From assembly GCA_024663395.1 (NCBI GenBank), contig JANFAH010000004.1, positions 3,782,001-3,846,000 of the forward strand: 64,000 nt of DNA, in the 5' to 3' direction. This document shows positions 53,499 through 64,000 of the stretch, piece after piece (the stretch's first letter is position 1; every line of letters begins with the position of its first letter). A program made the translations under genes and the position numbers. Source of the DNA: Pisolithus tinctorius. Its lineage: Eukaryota; Basidiomycota; Agaricomycetes; Boletales; Pisolithaceae. Below the pieces are notes generated by a model that saw nothing but the letters and a program-made list of their open reading frames with translations, did not search any database and was not told the origin of the DNA.

Positions 53499-54106
53499 AA
53501 ATGGTATTGTTAGAATCTACTCAAGCTAAGCAATCAGTTTCATACATTAGTGTAGCAGTTTAAGTGTTATGTAGAGCTGCATTTCATGTCTAAGTTCACT
53601 CTGTGCTACCATGTGATGCTGTGGCAGCTGTCACACTGTGGGAAAATCATTGTTTTGCTGATGTGGCCAGGATGCTTTGAGGTACGAAAGGGATTCAGAT
53701 AGTGAAGAAAGGCTGCAGTGTGTAGCATCTGCAGCCTGGATGAATTGCAGAGAGAAAGGCACAAAAGTAATATCATACAGAGGAATCATGACAAAAAACA
53801 AAGCCAAATGTGTAAGGATGCGAGATGAATGAGAAAAATGGCAGATGGGCCAGGTGATCAAAAATAACTTAGCTAGCAAGATGGACAAGAGACAGGTCAG
53901 GAGGGTAAGGAAAAGGTACCTATATGAAAATGGCCCACCTAGTGAGATGACAGGAGCAGGTCAGGAGGGGCAAAGCAAACAAAGGCATAATATGTACCTG
54001 TAAGCCTCGCATCAGTCATATATTTACCATTCATGCACACACCATGCTGTCAACTACTTTTTGTCCTTAAGACGACTTTGCAGAAAAACAAAAAAGGAGG
54101 AAAAGA
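53499..54106. other. Intergenic; contains a relative of the element C 3' region
   Basis: About 53990-54095 resembles 23550-23650: ATGTACCT, CCTCG--ATCAGTC, TATTTAC, TGTC--AACTACT and TTGTCCTTAAGACGA occur in the same order. It is an old, truncated relative of element C. The rest shows nothing recognisable. Confidence 0.45.
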
Positions 54107-54832
54107 CTAAACTCTCGGGAATTTCAGCAAGGATCTTCTATCTGCAAAAGCTTGTATGTCATTGATGACGTGGGACATCATAAAGCTCAGGCTGCTGGAG
54201 ACAAACCTGCTTTGCATTTGGGATATTCCACAAAGGAGATTCAAGCAAAGAATCAAGAAACTACCCGCTACAGCAGTGGGGTGGGACACTCCAATACTTT
54301 GGAAATAGGCATCGTCTGAATATACTCAGAAAACATAGCAAAAGGTGGTATTTTGCTTACCTGTGTTGACAAAAACACAGGACTCCTTGTTGGGCGAACC
54401 ATACGAACTCTTCTCAACTTCCTCGCTCTGTTCATCACCATCACTCTGTATGGCCCCCTCACACCGCCCCACACCTTGGATCTGTCCCGAGTTCGCAATA
54501 AGGTCCCTCCTCGGAAAACCATTCCAAGCAGCCTGCTGTATGGCATCGACCCTGTGCAACTCATCCTCTACCATAACCAAAACCTGCAAGCAAGCAGCCT
54601 CCAGATAGGGGAATTGCTCAAGACATCGTAGACTGAACTGGTCAAGCTTCAAGGTCAGTATCTTGCTCATGTGCAGAAAATCCATGCCAAGGTAAACGTC
54701 GCCTACGGTAGTATTGGAAGACACACTTTCCATTTTCGCGACGGTGTGGATATGCCTTTGTCGTAGATTATCGGGCCTAACCGCACTCGTCAATGGCACG
54801 TTTTCGATCGACGATGGCGTTTTCGCTTTCAT
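54107..54832 (-). CDS. Small host-like gene, two exons, unknown function (226 aa)
   Basis: Exons 54361-54832 and 54107-54315 join in frame across a 45-nt intron with GTAAGC donor and TTCAG acceptor, giving 226 aa. The start is the first Met at 54832. Residues about 1-60 are basic and Ser/Thr-rich (MKAKTPSSIENVPLTSAVR); a helical segment follows (LGMDFLHMSKILTLKLDQF, FPYLEAACLQVLVMVEDEL); then an acidic Ser/Glu patch (SDGDEQSEEVEKS). The second exon starts DDAYFQS and has a hydrophobic stretch, AGSFLILCLNLLCG. It is CpG-richer than the repeats to its left. No family recognised. Confidence 0.55.
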
Positions 54833-55394
54833 TGTCTGGTATTAGGTAAGTCCTGGCCGATTGAAACCGATGCAGGGGAAATCCGAGTGAAAACCTGTGA
54901 AAACCTCAAGGAGATATGTATGTAGTTTTATGTGCGGCACGACGAATGCACAAGACACGGTTTGAGTACATGGACTCATGAATGGAAGCAGTGTGAGATT
55001 GGGTATGGGTAATGCCAGAAACACCAAACTCAGTACGTACCGCTTATTTTTCCCCTTCACAGAAATCAATCAGTGCTCCCCACCCTGTTCTGGCATGTTG
55101 GGAAATGATGTCTGACAGGCTGAGTCAGCACTGGCGCCCGTGAAAACGTCCAAGCCGTTTATCACATCGTTTTCAAGTCACTCAGTGGGCCTGTCCAAAA
55201 TGACTCGGGAAATGCTGCCTGCCGGTGGCCTAAACCTTGCTTGTGAATTGTCGGAGTTGTTTGCATTCTCTCACTCAGACGAGCGCACACATTAATCATC
55301 TTCTATTTTGTGAATTATACAGAAGCTGCCTATGCTATTAGGTCGACTGGATTTAGCGGCAGCGGATGGCAACGACATGACCTTGACTTTAGAC
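54833..55394. other. Intergenic, host-like composition
   Basis: No convincing gene. A 75-codon minus frame at 54842-55069 has no recognisable motif. It would contain the upstream region of the 54107-54832 gene. Confidence 0.35.
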
Positions 55395-56790
55395 CTACAA
55401 TAGAATAGGGGTTGAGCGAGTGAGCAGGGCAACCAGCATGACCTCTGATGTAGTGGATGCAACCGCTTGCACTGGCGGTGGGTGGACCAAAAGGTCGGCG
55501 ACCCCAGCCTGGGTGACCGGAGAAGTCGCATTCCAGGAGTTCTGGTACGCGCTAGCACCTCCCATCTGTGCAATGGACGTCATCTTCCACCCATTGCTGA
55601 CTACCAGATCCCAAGCATCTATGAAGGCCTGCACTGATTGGTTAGAGATCTCGTGCTCGAGGATGATGAGACCGGGTTTCTTGGGACCTGGGACGATGCT
55701 GTTGTCTGAGCTTTATGGAATGATTGATGGCGGTGGGAAATTTACCGGTCAACCACGTATGCATTTGGGTAGCGATATTGTCCATACTTGTGATAGGAAC
55801 CGGATCCGAGAGACTCCAATCATTGGTAATAAGGGATGGAGAGATACACAGTAAGGTAGGTCAAAAAGGAGTATGACAGCTTACTCCTTGTTCCAAATCA
55901 CGGCAGTGAGACCCAATACTTCGTTGGCGATTGCACAGACACGCATATCGGAATCGCCATAGGGCGGCCTCCAGTGTTTAGGCACTCATGCTGCCGTCGA
56001 GGTATGGATGAGCTGCATCATCCATCCAAGTTCCACAAGGACCTCTTCATTCGTCTTCATGGTCATGTAAGGATGAGTCCATGTATGAACGGCAATATCG
56101 TCCTCGTTGTCCCATGCCATCTCGAAGCAGTCGGGATACTGAAGAATGTTGATGCTGATGTAGAAGTGTGTTGCGTGTTGATCTTTCTCCTTGAGGAATT
56201 TGTACAGCGTGGGGGATGGCTGTAGAGTTATGAATAAAAGGCGAAAGAAGAAGTCACAGTCTGCAATGACCACTCCCCGGCAGCAGACCATCATCAAAGT
56301 TGAGGCTAAGGTAACTATCGGGACCATCCCATATATCTCCCGGAATCCTGCACCGGTAGGTGGCAGAGCATATGTCAGGACTCAGTGGATCATAGCCGTC
56401 AGGGTATTTCGGATTGGAACCAGGGGGGGTGGTGGTGACGGGAACATTGGGAATCTTGCCAGCCGCGATGGCTTTATTGAGGGCGTCAAGTCAAGCCTGG
56501 GGCATGTTTTGCATGGATCCAGGATCAGAGAACCCTTTGGACCATTCTGGTGGTGGGCGTGTTAGTGGAACGTGGGCATGAGCAAGGCCACTTACTGGGA
56601 GACCCTACCGAAGCATAGGTGATGCCGTCGTCCCCACCTGCCCTCCGGAAGAGGGCATGGACTGGGTGATTGTCAGGCTGCTACCAAGTGTTGGGCGGAA
56701 ACTGAGAGTTAATGGAGTGGTGATATTGACCCGCGATATCAAATGCTTGGACCGCCGGGGCTGCGAGGGCACAGCAAATACCAGTATACC
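55395..56790 (-). pseudogene. Chitin deacetylase (polysaccharide deacetylase, NodB fold), decayed
   Basis: Reading minus: a signal-like segment (ICCALAAPAVQAF) and PNTW-x-QPDNHPVHALFRR (about 56770-56640), a likely intron, LDALNKAIAAGKIPNVP, YPDGYDPLSPDICSATYRC (about 56480-56350), LNFDDG (catalytic Asp motif), PTLYKFLKEKDQHATHFY, the zinc-site motif HTWTHPYM (56078-56055), HWRPPYGDSDMRV (about 55970), an intron, LIILEHEISNQSVQAF and a Ser/Thr-rich C-terminal tail. These are the NodB motifs in order. It is broken by stops (TAG in TWYQP, TGA before LDAL) and frameshifts. The parent enzyme would be secreted and convert cell-wall chitin to chitosan. Confidence 0.85.
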
Positions 56791-57259
56791 ACAGGCGTTA
56801 CCGGTAATATCCAGAAACCTTGCTTCGCAGGAAGGTGAATTTAAAATCGCACGAAAATGGCATGCGTACATGAAATGATGGGATTTGGGTCAGATGCAAC
56901 GAATGCGGGTGAGGCGACATTACAGGATTGTGTGGGTGTTGGAGAAGGAAGGGTATGGCTTGAAGACAAAGGCGAACCAACATCATAACCGGATAGACTT
57001 GAAGGCGAATGATACTCCACTGAAATAGCGGGGCTGGTCACCTGGCATCCGCCTTCCGGTAAGGTTCCTCGATGAATAGGGACTCGGAGATGTGTATGAA
57101 GGGGGAGAAGTGGGCCGAGGCGTGCTACAGGATGCGTCGGAGCCATGTCTGAGTTAGTCTCCCATAGGCAGACCAAAGACTCAATGGTAGACAATCGTTC
57201 CCTACGTCTGAGTGGAACTGAGGTAGATGATGTTGAAGAGAGTCGAGGCACGTGCCTGT
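56791..57259. other. Interval between two decayed genes
   Basis: Open in several frames with Ser/Pro-rich translation, but nothing recognisable. The frame continuing from the CHS5-like segment loses similarity at about 57265. Confidence 0.35.
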
Positions 57260-57780
57260 TCTCAAGGGAAAGGCTGGACAGCTTTGTCGATGTGTTGGTG
57301 ACCGGACTCGGAATTGCAGCAACGCACTGCGAAGTTTTGTATATATCCAACGACCGTAGTTTAGCAGTTGCAAGTTTGATAAGAGGCCACTCTAGCGTAA
57401 CGGATGTCTGCGTGACATTGCGAACCTAGGCAATAAATAATATGGTGAGGTAGGTCAGTTGAAGGGCACGGAGAGGAAACAGTATATGTTTAGTATAGTT
57501 TACCTCGAGGTGGGGAGGCTCTGGCGAGACACATCTGAATGTCTCCAAAATGACGTGTTGTAGTTGCCAAAAATGTTGATCGTGTTTGTGTTCTTTGGAG
57601 AGGTTCTGGTGTACGGCGATGTTGACGATGGTCCCGGTGGTCGTTCCTGGGGGTAGCAGAACAGATGGAAACTCAATTAGATGAGCCCGTCCGCCTATAA
57701 ATATCTGTAATAGAGCAAATCTGATATGAGCATTCCCGAAGGAAATGAAACTTGTTTCGTACTGTGAGTTGACGATCTCA
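57260..57780 (-). pseudogene. CHS5-like exomer subunit, N-terminal fragment
   Basis: Reading minus: HLIEFPSVLLPPG, TTTGTIVNIAVHQN, FWQLQHVILETFRCVSPEPP (about 57690-57505), an intron about 57427-57502 (GTAAAC donor, CTGAC branch, CCTAG acceptor), then VRNVTQTSVTLEWPLIKLAT and AAIPSPVTNTSTKLSSLSLE, the start of the fibronectin type III domain. This matches the N-terminus of fungal Chs5 proteins, which carry chitin synthase cargo from the Golgi. The FN3 domain breaks off at about 57265 and the BRCT domain is absent. The start Met is not clear. Confidence 0.7.
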
Positions 57781-58123
57781 GGCTCCAGAGTACACGCCGC
57801 ATAGGGTGTTCGATTTCCTCAACCACTGAATTCTACATGAGACGGATCCATGTCGAACCTGTGTCGGACCACGGAAGAATCTGGTAAGATTGAGACCATC
57901 CGAATCAAATCCGAGGTGGACACGAACCTCAGCAGGATCTCCCTCGAATCCACTTAAAATCTGAGCGTTCTTGCCACATCCGTCACAAACGTTTTTTTTG
58001 CAGCGCAACAAGAAAATATTGATATCGATGTTGATGAGAAAATAAGTCCATACAAGCTAACCGACCACAGTACATCATGCGTGTTCAAATCTTGGCAGCT
58101 TCTAATACTAACTCTGCAGGATC

Positions 58124-58600
58124 GTTGAAACCGCTGGCCGACATCTGTCACCCGTTTCACTGAGCCTTACTTGTGATACTGTTGGCCGACATCTGTCGCC
58201 CATATCACGGAGTAAGTGTTCACGATTTCTCAGCTCGTTGAAACAGTTGGCCAACATCTGTTGCACGTTTCTGTGAGCTGGTGCTTATGCACCCAAACCT
58301 CCTCGACCTGCTCGTGAAACTGTTGGCTGACATCTGTCACCCATATCATGTAGTAGCTTTTTGTGGGTTTCTTTACTTGTTGAAACAATTGGCCAATGTC
58401 TGTTGCCATGATTCACTGAGCAGGTACTCACCCACCCCGACCCGCTCGCCCTGCTCATGAGACCATTTGGCAGACATCTGTTGCCTGTATCATGTAGTAG
58501 GTCTTTGTGGTTTCACTGCTTGTTGAAACAGTTGACCAGCAGCTGTTGTCCGTTTCACCCTACTCATTGAAACCGTTGGCTCACATCGCTCTCGTCTGTG
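58124..58600 (+). repeat. Minisatellite, about eight units of 62-77 bp in a two-unit higher-order pattern
   Basis: Units begin near 58124, 58170, 58233, 58310, 58377, 58454, 58519 and 58566 with GTTGAAAC-GTTGGCC--CAT or the variant TG--AC-GTTGG. Alternate units are most alike and the pair period is about 142 bp. The best units contain the palindrome GTTGGCCAAC and end CGTTTCACTGAGC-like, so GTTGAAAC and GTTTCA can pair. Confidence 0.85.
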
Positions 58601-59457
58601 TCCTCCTTGGCCTCGTCCTCCCACTCCCACTCACATTCCTACTCCCAGGCCCGACCATCTCGTCCATCACCGCACTCACAGGGCTCGACAATCCCACACG
58701 CCTCCTCAACTTCCAACCCACAATCACAATCACACAAACAATCCCACGCCCATTCTCAACCCCACCCTCATCCTACCGATAACCGCATCTCCAGCGATGA
58801 CTCAGATCTTGCAACCATGCTTGAAGGCATCTCTCTTGGCACTGCTCCTGCCAAAAATGGCAGTCCCTCAATCCCAGTACATCCACCGATACCACTGACG
58901 CATCGAGCACCATCGCCAACGGCAGTGAAGTAGCGGGTGCACCCCCAAAAAACGATCCCGCGCAGCCTCTCTGTTCAGCACGCATCTCAATGCATCAACT
59001 GATAACATCTCCCTCTCATCCACCATGCCCTTCAGCTTATCTCTGACATTCTGACTCCTCACCCCCTAATGTGCTATGTCCAGGTGCCAACAACTATGAC
59101 CAAGAAGCCTATATCCAGGACCAGGTCTTGAACCCAGCGTTCAATGGTATCTGGTCCAGCTCGTACAGCTCTCATCCAGGGTCGATGCCGCAACTCGGTC
59201 CCTTGGCACGTATACCCTCTCCCGATCCAGAGCAGATAGACGGACTACATCGACACCATTCGCACTCATCGACGTCGCAGCATGGCAGTGGCAATAGCGG
59301 GATTGCTGCTGCTGGAGGTAACTCGTCCTCGCCAGTTATTCTTTCTAGTTCCAGTAACGACTCGTCTTTGCGAACAACTTGTCAGTGTATGATACTTTCT
59401 CTTCGGCAGTCTACAATCGATGAAGTGAACCTGCGACGTGGAGTCATCTCACTCTGA
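58601..59457 (+). pseudogene. Ser/His/Pro-rich coding remnant
   Basis: Two plus frames, about 58598-58933 (SSHSHSHSYSQARPSRP, SSDDSDLATMLEGISLGTAP) and 59071-59457 (NPAFNGIWSSSYSSHPG, HRHHSHSSTSQHGSGNSG), with stops between them, look like a disordered regulatory protein that has lost its frame. IKDELNSYKMEII follows at about 59472 in another frame. Family not identified. Confidence 0.35.
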
Positions 59458-60550
59458 CACTGGCGCAGAGGATCAAGGACGAGTTGAATTCGTATAAGAT
59501 GGAGATTATCCGTCCTGACATCTGCAGCTATACAGGGCGCCCTCAAACACGCAAGAATGAGATGTCTGGCCAGGGAAGGGTACGCGCCAACACATTTCCT
59601 GTTTGAAGTATTTCTTACTGAAATGTTGCTCTTCCAACACTCGTGCTTGGTATTGGTCTCAAAGTATGTCGTATTCCACTGCTGTATGATAATACACCAT
59701 TCTTTGTGATATGATATTCCACCACTGCACGATAATCCTCCATTTCTTCTGGCATTGCTTGACTCACCCTGCGTGCAAATTTCATTCCCTTGCCATTTGA
59801 GCCACCAAACCCAGTCTCCCTGTTCCCATGACCTCGCTTCAGTGGATTCACTGGGGCCACTGCTGGCTCTCGCAGGATAATCATCTCGCGGACTACGGCC
59901 ATAAAAATGGATTTCTTGTCCCCACCCGAGTATTCTAGCGAGAGTAGGCAGCATGGCAGACTCCATGGAATTCTCTGTGGCATCATCAATGACAGAAGTG
60001 AAAAGAGCCTCCTACCTAGTGCCAGCTTCAACTAGCGATACACGAGGAGCGTGAATTCCCTTCTCATGAAAGTGGTTTGAAATGGGGGCTCCCACTCTTC
60101 ACATTTCACATCTTCACATCCAGCATTCAGCCATGTGACCACAGACCTGATTTGTGTCGTGTCGCCGACATGTTTACATGCTCCGATTCAGCGCTGATAT
60201 GATCACGTCTTCACTCGAACACAAAGGCGTCGGTTTCGGAATCGCGATCGTTCATCCATGCAAAATCGCAAATCGTTTTCAAGATAATGATCAACTACGG
60301 TTCAAGTACATCCTCTTTCATATCGCTGCAGCAACCCCGCTGACCATGGCTTTCATACTCGAGCGAGGCTCTGATGCCATGCATCATTGTCATTCTCTTC
60401 TTCCAGGTTCGTCTGCCCTGTGCGCTTTAGAGATTAGGCTTACATAATAGCATTTCCCTAGTCGATGACGATTACTGTCGATTGGTGAAATTTAGTCCTT
60501 CTCCTGTACCACTCCAAACTCAGAGGTGCTCCTAAGTTTCATATTCCAGG
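59458..60550. other. No recognisable gene
   Basis: Minus frames 59382-59966 and 59615-60031 are open but overlap in different frames and show no known motif. The plus frame 60154-60447 has hydrophobic stretches that may belong to the upstream part of the MFS remnant, but I cannot confirm it. Confidence 0.3.
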
Positions 60551-61540
60551 ATGCGTAAGCAAGTCCTGGTCTGTGAGAACCTTTGCAACGCTCTCCCATT
60601 CCGGACCGGCGGTTCTGTGGATGTCCAGACAGAATGTTTGGCAGTAGGTTCCCACGAACCCATGGGAGCTGCATTTTATTCTCGTTTTGGCTTCCACGGA
60701 CCGTTCATTTTCGGATCAATATGTGTGGCATTGGATTTCCTTGCCCATCTTCTCATGATCGAAAGGCATGAAGCTATTGCATGGGGCATTGACCCATGGG
60801 TTGCGTATCACCCACCAACTGGGTCGGCGTTGGCGGCCTGTTTGGTAACAGACATACAACGTCCACTGACTTCCATTCCATCAGACTTTGTCCTGATGGT
60901 GACGACAGCGATATCTGACCAAACAAATGTTTTGGAACTTGGACTCATCATCATGCCTGAATCTCACGTCGTCAGTTGTTGGCTGGGATGCTACAAGATT
61001 CCGAAGCCACCCTTGTGCGGAAACTTCTCTGCTTTCTGTTATTACCGATTTGTTGTGATTGCCTCGTGTTCTCACTGCCCTGTTCATGCCATCGGTTTTT
61101 GGGTAAATACCACCTACACTTCCCAGTTTTATGACTCATCTTCTCAGCGGTGTTGTGAATAGCATGGAAGAGCCTACCTTGCCGTTACCTCGCTGCTTTC
61201 ATACCAGCTCTGATCTGTCAGTTAAATCTCATCTGGCTACACACCTTCTGACTTCTTGCAGCGTCACCCATCGCTGGTTGGCTAGTTGACCGAGTAGGAA
61301 CGGACTACATTACTGTACTCTATTTAGCCTGTACAGCGCCATGGTGGCCAGTGCTGGTACTGCGAAAATCCTTGGTTTTATTTATCATGTCTTTGGCTAT
61401 ACAAAGTAAGTAGTTTCTCTGCCATTTCTGTGTCTGTGCCCTTTGCAAACCAATTGTCAGGTTTCTTTGTCGGTAGGGTTTGTCCCACCAGTCACTTCCA
61501 AGCTGGCTGCCATGTCACGGAACATGTAGGGCGTAAAATG
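60551..61540 (+). pseudogene. Major facilitator superfamily transporter, decayed
   Basis: FYSRFGFHGPFIFGSICVAL, DFLAHLLMIERHEAIAWGI (60675-60800) matches the segment after the first six helices of fungal DHA1-type MFS proteins (D-FG-RGPFIFG). Later SPIAGWLVDRVGTDYITVLY, then APWWPVLVLRKSLVLFIMSL (61264-61405) matches the second half (G-W-D--G). An intron with GTAAGT at 61406 leads to FVPPVTSKLAAMSRNM. The pieces are in different frames and separated by stops; the N-terminal half is not recognisable. The substrate cannot be inferred. Confidence 0.65.
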
Positions 61541-61863
61541 TACGCAGCTTCTTATTCTCTCTCAGCGGGTCCAGACTACTCTCACAATTCAGTTTTCCCA
61601 AGCTCTTAAACTTTCAACGCTAGAGGCTTTGGTTAAATACAACGATCAAGGGACTCAATACACTACATGCAATGAAATCCACGAAAATCGTGGCTGTTGG
61701 AGAACAAATATTATTTACATTTTTCTTCTTCTTCATGCTTACTTCGTCAACGTATTATGGGTCAAACACTATAAATACTGTAATTGTAATGCAAAAGATT
61801 GTGACCCGACAAGCACGAGAAAAAATCACCGTGTCCTGGACTGCCTGGAGGGCAGGTGTATTA

Positions 61864-63499
61864 TCAATAGTGGTCAATCACAATTTCTACCGCTGGGTAA
61901 GCATCGAACAACACTACCGTATAATGGTTAAGTGACCCCACAAAACTCGTGTCAACTGTCAGAACAACTGAGCGCAGACATGGTAAAAGGGTACAGCAAT
62001 TGAAATCAAGGGGTCCAGGTCCAGGAGAGTGGGTAGGATGCTGCAGAAGTGCATCTAATAAGCCAGTTGACAACATCCCATAGATGCTCAGGTGTTGCAC
62101 AGCCGGATACATTGACAGGATTTTGGTCCAGGTACGAATGGGGATTCTGTCGTGATAATCTGTGCCAAAAATGAAATGTAGACACTGTACATGCAGGAGG
62201 GAGGGAAAGGAGCCGGCTATATGGGTGGCATCCCAGGGGATGGCATTGGACCATTCTATGGATAAATGGGTGACATGTGGGACAGAGGGTGCGTCCATGT
62301 AACCGATCGCCTCTGGAAACCCAAAAAATTGGAATGACATTGCAGTGTAATGGATCTCCACTGTGCGGTATGTGGTTAGTCGAGCACACGCTCCCACAAC
62401 AGACAAAAGATGATTCAAATCCAGCGGTGCTATCTTGGGCACTCAGATCTTCAGAGTGAACTTCTAGTAGTTGGAGGCAGGGGGTAGTAAGGGATTCCAG
62501 CAAGAACGCCATGTGCACTGCAGTAGCTTCCAAAATGACTGTGCGAAGACATGAAAACAGTATTCTTGATGCGCTAGATGGAAGAACAGATTGCTTCAGG
62601 GCTTGGCGAATGACAAGGACCTGAAGAAGAGGCATATCCCGTAGAAATGCCATCAAATCGTTCAGAGACAATCTGGAATCTGCAGGGAGATGGCAGAGAG
62701 TGAAATTTCGCAGATTACAAAAACCTTCAGGGTGAAACAGCGGCCAGTGGATCCCGAAAATTTTCGATGTGCAGATGGCGAAGAGCTGGTGCTCTGAGCT
62801 CGAGTATGGGGATTGTTGACCTAGCGAGCACTTCGGAAGAGTTGTAGCCAACCAGGATGAGTGTTCCCAGGTTGGGTGTAAACCTTGGGATGCACGCCAC
62901 CATTATCGTCATGTGTTCAAGGGGTAGGTGTAAGTAAACAGAGCAGGACCCGATGTGGTGTGGCAAACGCCCGAGAGACATTGTTCTCCGCAGTTAGCAC
63001 GTCCCGCTGATAAACAATCGATCCGAAGATATTCTCCGAATAGTTGAGCGCATAATCCCAGGAGACGTCCAGCAGATGTGGCATAGAACGCTGTATCATC
63101 ATTGCTACCCACTCTCCGTTGTCATTGGCAAAATTGATCGCACTGAGCCCAAAGTTGGGGAGAAGTAGTGGTGATTGCTCACCACTGGCGGCACACATGA
63201 CTGCAGGCTACCAGTGAGTGACTCCTGACTTCCGAGTCCGCAACATATTGAAAGATATCTAGAAGGAGCTCCACTGGAAGCCTCATTATGGGCAAAAAGG
63301 AGTTTAGACCCTCGTGCAAGCGCCGGACAAGTTCAAGGAGACGTGCGACCTCTGCACTAATGACTAAAGGATCAGCAGCCCTCAGTGGAAATGGTGCCTG
63401 GTATTGGGGCTGTAACCGTGCATCGGCAGATCGCAATTTTCGGGATTGCTGATATCGAAGAGTAAATAGTACTGCACCAAGAATTGAGATCACCGACAA
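61864..63499 (-). pseudogene. F-box protein gene, decayed
   Basis: From the Met at 63499: N-terminal hydrophobic segment (MSVISILGAVLFTL), linker, then a clear F-box (LNSFLPIMRLPVELLLDIFQ, YVADSE, LVACSHVCRQW) at about 63300-63182. A TGA (63181-63179) stands where CGA would give the usual W-R, and the reading continues AITTTSPQLWAQ. A frameshift leads to INFANDNGEWVAMMIQRSMP (about 63150-63070), typical of fungal F-box-like proteins. Further blocks (NLGTLILVGYNSSEV, LRHLHIENFR, HVTHLSIEWSN, YPAVQHLSIYG) are Leu-rich repeat-like, in shifting frames, to 61864. The parent would be an SCF ubiquitin-ligase substrate adaptor. Confidence 0.75.
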
Positions 63500-64000
63500 G
63501 AATATTGGAATTCCACACTAACCAGGAATCGTGGTTGCCACAAACAGGATTAAGGACGGGATTGTCATACTGACACTGTTGGTAACCAGGTAAAATACCA
63601 GAGACCAACGCTGTCAATATCCTGTAGCTTCCTCTCTTTTAACCACCTCAAAACAAAGGAAGAGTGGCAAGGCAGGAGACTTATCCCGACGCCTGCCACA
63701 AATCATGGGAACTCACACCCATGCTTTGTTATGCTAGCATCTACGTGCATTGCCAGATTGGAGGCCAAGGTTTAGATTAAGTCACCTTGCTTACAAGGTC
63801 CCCACAGGCTGTGTCGACATTCATACACAGTCTTTTTGGTTAGCCGAGAATATCATTTTTTGTGCCTCAGCTCTGTACTCCGCATCTCCGCCCCTCTGTA
63901 CCACCAAGTACTGTCAGAGGGTGCAATACGGCGACACCCGCCCTGTAATGCACAGTGAAACGGGTCCATCCTCAACAACACGTAGGTGTCCATGTATTCT
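63500..64000. other. No recognisable feature
   Basis: Upstream side of the F-box gene. Open frames are short and without motifs; no repeat shared with the rest of the window was noticed. Confidence 0.4.

Noticed and set aside
57145..57429. Plus-strand 94-codon frame
   Set aside because: It is opposite the CHS5-like exon, which has family similarity and an intron.

Overview
This window looks like a transposon graveyard from a filamentous basidiomycete, most likely an agaricomycete. The signs are very short GT-AG introns (45-76 nt), a KDZ (Kyakuja/Dileera/Zisupton) transposase with its CxC2 cysteine cluster, a chromodomain Ty3/Gypsy element, a Helitron-type helicase, a PIF/Harbinger transposase, and decayed fungal genes (chitin deacetylase, a CHS5-like exomer subunit, an MFS transporter, an F-box protein). 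No rRNA, tRNA or CRISPR array was seen. All identifications come from reading motifs; no database search was run.

Layout. 1-9083 holds old, CpG-poor material: a decayed multi-exon gene at the left edge, a viroplasmin-like-domain gene, the 3' end of an LTR element (family H) and a Harbinger transposase. The Harbinger gene is broken by LTR element A (LTR from 9131). The gag gene of A is broken by element B (10421-38324). B in turn carries an inverted copy of its own LTR (10917-11570), the self-priming chromovirus E (12587-20635, minus strand), the pol-less element C (22581-29685, minus strand), a solo LTR of A (29935 to about 30662) and the deleted element F (33671-34913). Between pol and its 3' LTR, B also carries an apparently intact antisense four-exon gene with a Zn2Cys6-like cluster (36262-37358). 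Element A resumes at 38325, is split by a solo LTR G (40233-41252), and is cut off by an inverted pair of family-H ends (41794-44906). 45000-53500 is again old and CpG-poor: a possible LINE fragment, a KDZ transposase, a decayed Zn2Cys6-like gene, an LTR-A copy with inserts, and a Helitron helicase. 54100-63500 is more host-like in composition: one small gene with an open two-exon frame, then decayed host genes and a minisatellite.

How the parts fit. Families B, C and F share a primer-binding site next to the LTR. B, C, F, G and the LTR inside B all sit in 4-bp target duplications containing a CGC core. E instead makes a 5-bp duplication and carries a primer-binding site complementary to its own predicted RNA 5' end. 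LTR pairs differ almost only by transitions at CpG, and the in-frame stops I read through the decayed coding regions are mostly TGA where CGA is expected. This is the signature of cytosine methylation or RIP-like decay. C (2 differences in 469 bp) is the youngest datable insertion, and E (about 15 in 695 bp) is older.

The most unusual objects are element C, a complete LTR element whose single long frame is Gag followed by about eleven copies of a roughly 67-residue repeat with no protease, reverse transcriptase or integrase; the third gene of E, whose ATG directly abuts the pol stop; and the antisense gene inside B.
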